From: Chrysophaeum taylorii
Taxonomy: Eukaryota > Sar > Pelagophyceae > Pelagomonadales > Pelagomonadaceae
DNA: 64,000 nt
NCBI GenBank assembly: GCA_029834535.1
Contig: JAQMWT010000341.1
Coordinates: 237,153 to 301,152 of the forward strand
Direction of reading: 5' to 3'
Shown here piece by piece: positions 57,860-64,000 of this stretch (its first letter is position 1; every line of letters begins with the position of its first letter). Under the pieces are notes generated by a model. The model was not told where the DNA came from. It was given only the letters and a program-made list of their open reading frames with translations, and ran no database searches. The translations under genes and the position numbers were made by a program.

Positions 57860-59349
57860 GTTTGGGCAGTGGTGCGAGTGGTGCGGGATCGTCGAGTCAG
57901 TTGTTGGCTGCACGCAGTACCACCAGCACCGGTGGACTTCTCGTCTTCTTCACCGGCGAAGGAACCGTGTCTAGCAGTGGGTCGATCTGCATTTTAAGTG
58001 CTAATGCTGGGTTGGGCGGCGGAGGAGGTGGACTTATGTTCAGCTCTGGCGTTGCAACTGCTGGGAATAGTGGCTCAAACCTAGTCGGTTCAAGAGAATC
58101 TACTGCTGGTCGCGGTGGCTTTGTTTTACTGGCCGTAGGGAGCGGAACAAGTGGTGCTGGCGGATCTGTCAGCGTGCATTCTGGTAGGAGCACCTCACAC
58201 ACAGGTGGGTGCGTTGACATCGCTGGCGGAGAGGGTACCGTTTCGAGTAGCGGAAGCATACTCGTTCGTACGACCAACGGCGGCGTGTCAGGAGCGAACG
58301 GTGCTCTCGTATTCAGCTCAGGATCTGCATGTAACAGTAATAGCGGCGGGGTCTCGATGGGTTCAGGAACTTCGACGTCTGGTCGTGGTGGCGCAGTCTA
58401 TATTAGTAGCGGCAGTGGCACTTCCGGTTCGGGCGGGGCCATATCGCTATTCGGCGGAAGATCAACAGCGAAGACTGGCGGTGCCATCTCAATCCGTGCT
58501 GGCGAGGGCACGGCATCCTCTAGTGGTGCAATTTTCATCGGCAGCACAAACGTGGGCACGGACGGTACCAGCGGCATCCTAACATTCAGCTCCGGAATCG
58601 GAACCGCTGGTAACAGTGGTGTGGTGACGTTCGGAACCGGGGTAGCAACCGAAGGATGTGGTGGCAGCGTGCGGCTAAATGTGGGGAGTGGCACGAGTGG
58701 AACAGGCGGTCAGCTGGAGATTCTCAGTGGCCGTGCGACATCCGCGACTGGTGGCACATTGGAGTTATTGAGTGGTGAAGGGACTGCGACAAGTAGCGGT
58801 GCAATTTTGATGACGACATCTAATGCTGGGGACTCTGGTAATTCGGGCTTTCTTCGATTTAGCTCGGGTACCTCGGTAACCGGCAACTCCGGCTCCATTA
58901 GATTTGGCTCGGGGTGGGCATCATCTGGGCAAGCTGGAAAGCTTACAATCAGTGTTGGTAGCGGCACGAGCGGAATCGGTGGCACGTTTGGTACTACAGC
59001 TGGACGTGGCACTCAAAGTACGGGGGGCCTGATGCTCTTCTCGAGCGGAGAAGGAACGGCGACGAGCAGTGGTTCGTTGTGGATCACCACGGCAAACTCT
59101 GGTGTCGGCGGTGGTAGCGGGCATCTTTCATTCAGCTCTGGTTCGAGCACAACCGGAAACAGCGGTGCCACGTCGGTCGCATCGGGAGCCGCAACTGATG
59201 GAACCAGTGGTTCCGTTTGCATCGCCATTGGCAGTGGTACTAGCGGCACAGGAGGCAATACTCAAGTTCTCGGAGGGCGAGCATCCGAAATGACGGGAGG
59301 GCGTGGTTCATGCTGGCGAAGGCACAGCGTCAAGCTCTGGCATGGTTAG
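57838..59349 (+). CDS. Repeat-protein continuation fragment 8
   Basis: About 489 residues of the third 4.37-kb block resume at KAGSISLSLG. The real repeat ends at 59,304, where five bases (attgt) present at 54,934 and 50,565 are missing after gcgt. The last 15 or so codons are out of frame. Its units match 53,468-54,930 closely. Confidence 0.6.
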   Translation, partial: KAGSISLSLGSGASGAGSSSQLLAARSTTSTGGLLVFFTGEGTVSSSGSICILSANAGLGGGGGGLMFSSGVATAGNSGSNLVGSRESTAGRGGFVLLAVGSGTSGAGGSVSVHSGRSTSHTGGCVDIAGGEGTVSSSGSILVRTTNGGVSGANGALVFSSGSACNSNSGGVSMGSGTSTSGRGGAVYISSGSGTSGSGGAISLFGGRSTAKTGGAISIRAGEGTASSSGAIFIGSTNVGTDGTSGILTFSSGIGTAGNSGVVTFGTGVATEGCGGSVRLNVGSGTSGTGGQLEILSGRATSATGGTLELLSGEGTATSSGAILMTTSNAGDSGNSGFLRFSSGTSVTGNSGSIRFGSGWASSGQAGKLTISVGSGTSGIGGTFGTTAGRGTQSTGGLMLFSSGEGTATSSGSLWITTANSGVGGGSGHLSFSSGSSTTGNSGATSVASGAATDGTSGSVCIAIGSGTSGTGGNTQVLGGRASEMTGGRGSCWRRHSVKLWHG

Positions 59350-60118
59350 AATCTTCACTATGAATAGCGGTCAAGCGGGATTGAGTGGCCGATTAGTCTT
59401 CAGTACTGGCTCGTCGCGCTCTGGCAACAGTGGTCGCATCGTTGCAGGTTCCGGTTCGAGCACGGTCGGAAGAGGCGGCGCTATCCTCTTGACTGTGGGA
59501 AGTGGAAGTTCGGGTGTTGGTGGCCGATGTTTTTGTGCGAGTGGCGGTAGTACTATCGCGACTGGTGGGTCATTGAGGTTTCTTAGTGGCGAGGGCACGG
59601 CAACGTCGAGTGGCACAGTTCGTGTTTTCAGCGCGAACTCTGGAGTGAACGGTGTGAGCGGATACTTGGCGTTCAGCTCGGGAGCTTCCTCATCAAGCGA
59701 CAGCGGGTCTGTGTGCTTTGATTCCGGTGCGGCCACAGGTGGAAGTGGCGGCACCATAAAGTTATGTGTCGGCAGTGGAACGAGTGGCGCTGGCGGTAGC
59801 ATTCGCACCAGTGGCGGCGTGCGACCGTCGAGTGGTGGGTTGGTTCGGCTGAGTAAAGTGGGAGAAGGAACGGCGTCGGTAGCGGCAGCATCAGCATCGC
59901 GAGCTCAAACGCTGGAGTATCTGGGTGCAGCGGACTACTCGTCTTTAGTTCGGGGACTTCAAAACCTGGCAATTCGGGTGACCTGCTTGCTGGTTCGGCT
60001 TCGGCCGCGGGCGGCAAAGGCTAAGCAACCTCCAACTCCGCTCGTGCCACTTCCAACCGCTACTCGCACCTCTCCTCCACGACCGCCTGATGATGCCCCA
60101 GTCCCCAGGCATATTTGA
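59303..60118 (+). CDS. Repeat-protein continuation fragment 9, degraded, ends at strand switch
   Basis: The repeat resumes as VVHAGEGTASSSG after the 5-bp loss and matches 54,940 onward. From about 59,812 the copy carries many small indels: gggcg to ggcg, actgcaacgag to accgtcgag, gtagtggag to gtaaagtgggag, and a lost base near 59,873 that breaks the frame. The same unit continues in another frame to about 60,014 and then stops in mid-unit. Codons after 60,020 are antisense of the opposite-strand array. Base differences from the parallel copies rise sharply in the last 200 bp, as at a poor read end. Confidence 0.45.
   Translation: MVHAGEGTASSSGMVRIFTMNSGQAGLSGRLVFSTGSSRSGNSGRIVAGSGSSTVGRGGAILLTVGSGSSGVGGRCFCASGGSTIATGGSLRFLSGEGTATSSGTVRVFSANSGVNGVSGYLAFSSGASSSSDSGSVCFDSGAATGGSGGTIKLCVGSGTSGAGGSIRTSGGVRPSSGGLVRLSKVGEGTASVAAASASRAQTLEYLGAADYSSLVRGLQNLAIRVTCLLVRLRPRAAKAKQPPTPLVPLPTATRTSPPRPPDDAPVPRHI
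60014..60023. other. Strand-switch junction between two repeat arrays
   Basis: Left of here the sequence follows the copy at 55,640-55,655 (gccgcgggcggcaa, with one extra A). Right of here it is the reverse complement of a unit ending GSGTSGVGGCL. Neither side shows a stop codon, unique C-terminal domain or spacer, so both arrays are cut in mid-unit and joined tail to tail. Confidence 0.85.
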
Positions 60119-62190
60119 CCACTGTTGCTGGACTTTCCTGTCCCCGAACTAAAGCCAACCACCCCGCGTGTCCTGACGAGCCACTGTTCGCACTTCGAAT
60201 CATGACGCTGCCAGTGCTGGTCGCCGCCCTCACCACTCGCCACGACTGCTCCGCCTCCGGTGTTTGCTGTGCTTCTGCCGCCAAACAGAGAGAGGCTGCT
60301 GCCCGCGCCAGACGTGCCGCTGCCAACGCTAACCTGCAGCCTACCTCCTACGCCCGCGCTCGCGGTTCCTGTCCCCAGGGACATACTTCCGCTATTTCCA
60401 GCCTTTGCAGACCCCGAGCTTAGACGCCCACTGCAACCTGCAGTGCCGGCGTTCGCACTTCGGACAACAACAGCACCACTGCTCGTGCATGTTGTGCATG
60501 TTCCAGATGCGAGTAGCGTGACGCCACCTGTTGCGCTCGAGCTCGCCCCGGCATTGATGAGGACGCCGCCTCCGAGACCCCCGCCCGTAGAGGCGCCTCC
60601 ATCTATAAGCACGGCACCTCCGGTTGCAGATTCCCCGCTTTGGATGCTCACAGCACCACCACTGCCAGAATCTGCAATGCCAACACTCAATGTTATTACG
60701 CCGCCAGCTCCCAAAGTCGCGTCGGCCGTGGCGAGGTCGATTGCACCGGTGTTTCCCGATCTAGACGTCCCGGTATTTAGGTGAATGCAGCCAGACGCGC
60801 CACTTGTACCAGCATTTGCGGTCCGGACGCACAAGCTTCCGCTGCTGGATGCAGAACCGTACCCGGTGTCAAGGGCGATGCTTCCACCCGTCGCCTCGGA
60901 GGAGCCTCCGGCACTGGCACAAACATTTCCGCCAGATCCGCTGGTCCCCGACCCGACACCCAGACTGATCCTGCCTCCGCGACCGCCACTTGTTGCTCCT
61001 GAGCCAAGCACCATGGAACCACTATTGCCAGAACAAGCGCTGCCAGTGCTGAATACCAAGGCTCCCGTACCGCCTGCTATTCCGGCGTTGGCGGATAAGA
61101 TTATCACGGCTCCGCTGCTCGAAGCAGTGCCCTCGCCGGTGCCAAAACAGACTAGCCCTCCGGTACTCACGGTTGACCGTGAAGATCGAGCGAACAGCTG
61201 GCCTCCAGCGCCACTGGTGCCACTACCAACTACAATATTGATGGTTCCCGCCCTTACACCCGATGAAGCACCCGTGCCAAAGCGAATATGGCCGCCGTTG
61301 CCATTACTGCTAACACTTGAACTGAAAGTTAGCCTACCGCTCGTTCCAAAAAGTCCAGCGTTGGCACTTTTGATGACGACAAAGCCACTGCTCGAGGAAG
61401 TACCCTCACCTGATGACACAAAGAGCACCCCACCTGTTGCCTTCGCACTGCGACCAGCAACGAGCGATGCGCAGCCGCCTGCAGCGCTCGTCCCACTGCC
61501 AACTGTCAGCGCGACATATCCAGCACGGCCGTAAGTAGAAGGACCAGACCCCAAGCATACGGACCCACTGTTGGCGCCGTTAGCAGTCCCCGAGCTGAAA
61601 GAGAGGAGCCCAACCGTGCCAGAAAGTCCGCTATTTGAAGAACATACGATAATACTGCCACTGCTCGAGTACGTTCCTTCGCCGGTCATCATTAGCAGCT
61701 CGCCCCCAGTAGAAGCTGTACTCCTCCCTGCGAGCACCCGGATCTGCCCTCCTGCGCCACTCGTCCCACTACCCACTGTCATCGAAACGCCACCACCCCG
61801 TCCTCCAGAAGCCGAGCTCGTACCCAGGGAAATCAGTCCGCTGTTCCCATCAATGGACAAGCCAGAGCTAAAAGTAAGCAGCCCACTGGCTCCGAGCACC
61901 CCTGCGTTCAAAGTTGCGATGGTAACATACCCGCTGCTACTAGCCGTCCCTTCACCGCTACACGCTAACATGCACCCGCCTGTGCTAACGCGGCTGCGTC
62001 CAGGGGCCAGCGTCAGGCTACCAGAAATCCCGGACGTACCACTTCCAACTGAAACAACAATTGCGCCTCCTCTGCCTCCACGTGTCCATGCCGAACCGAT
62101 AAGCAACGAACCACTGTTTCCTGACTGTGACGTGCCCGAGCTGAATACCAAGGCACCACTCGATCCTGATACCCCCGCATTGAAGTCACG
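60021..62190 (-). CDS. Opposite-strand repeat-protein fragment
   Basis: Read on the - strand this is about 720 residues of the same 91-residue unit family (GSGTSG, GEGT, FSSG and GNSG all present), entering from the right and cut off at the junction. An irregular short-rung stretch, IADSGSGGAVSIQSGES and following, lies at about 60,490-60,690 and looks like the short repeats near 7-9 kb, so this array is not a simple copy of the + array. A compensated frame slip lies within about 60,140-60,230, and six bases are missing near 60,430 (GRLSSGS in place of GRLVFSSGS). A lost base near 62,190 breaks the frame upstream. No start or stop of its own is visible. Confidence 0.6.
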
Positions 62191-62340
62191 ATGCGCAGGT
62201 GCCCACTACTTGTTGCCGTACCTTCGCCGCTGCAAAGCAGCACTTCCCCAGTGGCTGCACTTGCTCGGCCTGTGGTCAATGACAACACTCCACCAGCCCC
62301 ACCGTGCCGCTGCCCACCACCAAACACAGTCTCCCGCCTC
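62191..62340 (-). pseudogene. Opposite-strand repeat fragment, frame-broken
   Basis: About 45 residues of repeat (GGVLSLTTGRASAATGEVLLCSGEG and on) sit between frame breaks at about 62,190 and about 62,330. Between 62,340 and 62,440 the repeat can still be recognised but changes frame more than once. Confidence 0.45.
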
Positions 62341-62439
62341 TTCCACCAGTTGCAGAACCCGAGGCAAGGTGCATCATTCCGCTGTTGCCCGTAGTTGCTG
62401 ATCCAGAGCTGAAGACTAAAATACCACTGCTTCCACATG

Positions 62440-62882
62440 ACCCCCATTTGCGCTGCCAATGGATATCGTGCCACTCGAGGTTGCCGTGCCTTCGCCACTC
62501 CGAACAACGACGACGCCTCCCGTCAGAACCGTACTTCTACCACCTCGCACAAGCATTTCGCTTCCTTTCCCTGATGTGCCACTTCCTGATGTTATCTGAA
62601 TCCTTCCAGCAAGTCCTACAGTAGCCATACCAGTGCCCAGTGTGAGACCACTGTTGCTCGAACTGGATGACCCTGAACTGAACACGAGTTGGCCACTTGT
62701 GCCAGACAGGCCACCGTTCGAAGTGAGGATCAATATTTGCCCGCTGCTCCTAGAAGTGCCCTCACCGGTCTCCACAGAGATGCGGCCGCCCGTAACCGCA
62801 GTGCTGCGGCCTGGATTAATGGAAATCCTGCCGCCTACAGCGCTGGTCCCGCTTCCGATAACGAGAGAGACCAGACCACTCG
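62440..62882 (-). pseudogene. Opposite-strand repeat fragment, frame-broken
   Basis: About 148 residues of regular repeat, from SLVIGSGTSAVGG through ETGEGTSRSSG and FSSGSSSSSNSG to GSANGG. It is near-identical to about 63,520-63,960 further right (offset about 1,082 bp, close to four units less 10 bp). It lacks one codon pair (SGLTLG against SGLIALG in the right-hand copy). Confidence 0.5.
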
Positions 62883-62884
62883 CC

Positions 62885-63662
62885 CGGTCGTCGCAGCTCC
62901 AGAGCTGATTTCCCAATTGCCGCTGTTCCCAGATTGAACAGTTCCAGAGCTAAATACGAGAGCTGCACTACCCCAGCCACACCACTGTTTGCGCTGGCGA
63001 CGCAAACAAAGCCGCCTAGAGGCCGTCCCTTCGCCGCCCTGCACAACAGTAGCCCCGCCGCTTTGTATGGTACTACGACCGCCAGACACGTGGAACAAAC
63101 TACCTGTCCCGCTCGTGCCGCTGCCGACGGTCAGTCTCGCGTGGCCACTTTTCCCAGCGGTTGCAGAGGCGGAAGAGAGAAAGAACCCTCCCGTGTTTCC
63201 AGTTATCGACGTTCCTGAACTAAATCGAAGCAAGCCCGCTGAACCAGAGTCCCCAGCGTTCAAAGTCCTCACCGCAATTGCACCACTACTCGTCGCCGTC
63301 CCCTGACCGGTCGATAGCGCCAACGTGCCACCCGTTGCCGTCGCACGCCCACCGTAAAGCTCCAGCTGACCGCCTGCGCCACTCGTGCCGCTTCCCACAC
63401 TAAGCCTGACATTCCCGCCACTCCCGCCGATCGATGCACCAGTGCCAAATGTCACAGTGCCACTGTTACCCGTGGTTGCAGATCCAGAGCTGAAGACTAA
63501 AACGCCACTGTTTCCGCTCGACCCTGTATTTGCGCTGCCAATGGATATCATGCCACTCGAGGTTGCCGTGCCTTCGCCACTCCGAACAACGACGACGCCT
63601 CCCGTCAGAACCGTACTTCTACCGCCTCGCACAAACATTTCGCTTCCTATGCCTGATGCCAC
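62885..63662 (-). pseudogene. Opposite-strand repeat fragment with internal frame slips
   Basis: About 260 residues of units (VRGGRSTVLTGG, GGRATATGG, SGGRSTIQSGG). A slip between about 62,965 and 63,020 is visible because GFVCVASANSGVAG appears in another frame there. A further break near 62,885 separates it from the previous fragment, and a missing base near 63,655 from the next. The unit with SGGRATATGG lacks a residue (GRATATGG). Confidence 0.5.
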
Positions 63663-64000
63663 TTCCTGATGTTATCTGAATCCTTCCAGCAGGTCCTGCA
63701 GTAGCCATACCAGTGCCCAGTGCAATGAGACCACTGTTGCTCGAACTGGATGACCCTGAACTGAACACGAGTTGGCCACTTGTGCCAGACAGGCCACCGT
63801 TCGAAGTGAGGATCAATATTTGCCCGCTGCTCCTAGAAGTGCCCTCACCGGTCTCCACAGAGATGCGGCCGCCTGTAGCCGCAGTGCTGCGGCCTGGATT
63901 AATGGAATCCTGCCGCCTACAGCGCGCTGGTCCTGGCTTCCGATAACGAGAGAGACCAGACCACCGCCCGTCGTCGCGTAGCCCAGAGCTGATTCCCCAA
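63663..64000 (-). pseudogene. Opposite-strand repeat fragment at window end
   Basis: Repeat phrases ETGEGTSRSSG, LTSNGGLSGTSG and FSSGSSSSSNSG are readable, but the last ~120 bp carry many indels relative to 62,790-62,900 (for example around 63,905-63,985). The array continues beyond the window or the contig ends here. Confidence 0.45.

Larger units (their letters stand above)
9069..60020 (+). repeat. Regular 273-bp (91-residue) coding tandem array, ~186 units
   Basis: The unit runs from one GSGTSG to the next and is 91 residues in most copies. It splits into six rungs of about 15 residues, each with a G/S-G start, a 5-residue alternating hydrophobic strand, [ST]-G and a variable turn. Rung landmarks in order are GSGTSGxGG, SGRST, GEGTASSSG, ANSGVxGxSG, FSSGS and GNSG, then GRGG. 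From 9,260 to 19,085 there are 36 units with only 3 bp departure from exact periodicity. Such regular short rungs suggest a beta-solenoid. The unit count is array length divided by 273, not individually tallied. The array ends in mid-unit at the strand switch. Confidence 0.9.
48551..60020 (+). repeat. 8-unit higher-order repeats; 4.37-kb pair block present 2.6 times
   Basis: A second family of unit subtypes (tags FGGRSTAKTGG, YSGRSTSQ, TTAGRGTQST, VCNSNSGG) recurs every eight units (2,184 bp; for example 48,561 and 50,745). Two diverged 8-unit blocks plus one extra codon make a 4,371-bp block. Its tag gacgaggtgg starts at 48,551, 52,922 and 57,291. The three large copies are near-identical, the third cut off at 60,020, while the two 8-unit halves differ clearly from each other. 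The offset 52,922 to 57,291 is 4,369 because of two one-base deletions. Only the first copy is fully open. Confidence 0.85.

Noticed and set aside
9069-60020. CRISPR or non-coding satellite interpretation of the repeat
   Set aside because: The period is 273 bp with no short identical repeats separated by unique spacers, and the coding frame is kept across about 186 units with synonymous variation.
60785-61534. + strand Pro-rich open frames right of the strand switch (also 61,571-62,401)
   Set aside because: There the repeat is on the - strand, so these + frames are the shadows.
60014-64000. A real convergent gene pair meeting at 60,020
   Set aside because: Neither array shows a stop codon, C-terminal domain or intergenic DNA at the meeting point, and both are cut in mid-unit.
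1-64000. tRNA, rRNA, insertion sequence, promoter or terminator elements
   Set aside because: I looked on both strands and saw none. The entire window is accounted for by the repeat protein and its S74 domain.

Overview
The whole window reads as one kind of sequence: an enormous Gly/Ser-rich repeat protein gene. There are no introns, RNA genes, mobile elements or unrelated genes that I can recognise. The + strand is open from position 2, so the gene's 5' end lies upstream. It stays open in one frame to 31,108 (about 10,370 codons in view) and then continues, with frame changes, as the same repeat to about 60,020. I see no promoter, start region, C-terminal domain or terminator for it. The only non-repeat domain is a Peptidase_S74-type intramolecular chaperone/auto-protease domain (869-1204) with the Ser-x4-Lys dyad spacing of phage endosialidases and eukaryotic MYRF. 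Intronless coding on this scale, S74 joined to Gly/Ser repeats, and moderately GC-rich mixed codon use suggest a eukaryotic protist. An oomycete, diatom or other stramenopile is my guess from memory of similar hypothetical proteins. The sequence itself does not prove the taxon.

Layout. 2-868: irregular short repeats of 13-20 residues. 869-1204: S74 domain. 1205-9068: long irregular short-repeat region. 9069-60020: regular array of a 91-residue (273-bp) unit made of six ~15-residue strand/turn rungs, about 186 units. From 9.3 to 18.9 kb the units are individually diverged. From about 19 to 48 kb they form a higher-order repeat of 9 units (2,457 bp). From about 48.5 to 60.0 kb they form another of 8 units (2,184 bp), and a pair of these (4,371 bp) is present 2.6 times in near-identical form. 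Near-identical segmental copies also join 18.9-24.9 to 28.5-34.5 kb, 35.2-38.1 to 39.8-42.7 kb, and 38.4-39.8 to 44.1-44.9 and 46.6-48.0 kb. Their offsets are whole multiples of 273 bp.

Reading-frame breaks at 31.09, 32.13, 34.33, 34.47, 53.19, 53.47, 57.83, 59.30 and 59.87 kb are nearly all small indels, most of them in base runs. They are confined to the later copy of each near-identical pair. Either the later copies are decaying, or (my preferred reading) these are consensus errors in a hard-to-assemble array. If they are errors, the in-window product is about 20,000 residues.

At about 60,020 the array stops in mid-unit and the rest (60,021-64,000) is the same repeat family on the opposite strand, with quality falling on both sides of the join and towards the window end. 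No stop codon or C-terminal domain separates the two arrays, so this looks like an inverted join, most likely a misassembly, and not a real convergent gene pair.

Biologically, the simplest model is a giant extracellular fibre-like beta-solenoid. Its S74 domain would promote assembly and may cut itself, leaving the huge array on the C-terminal product. The array grows and shrinks by in-register unequal exchange.
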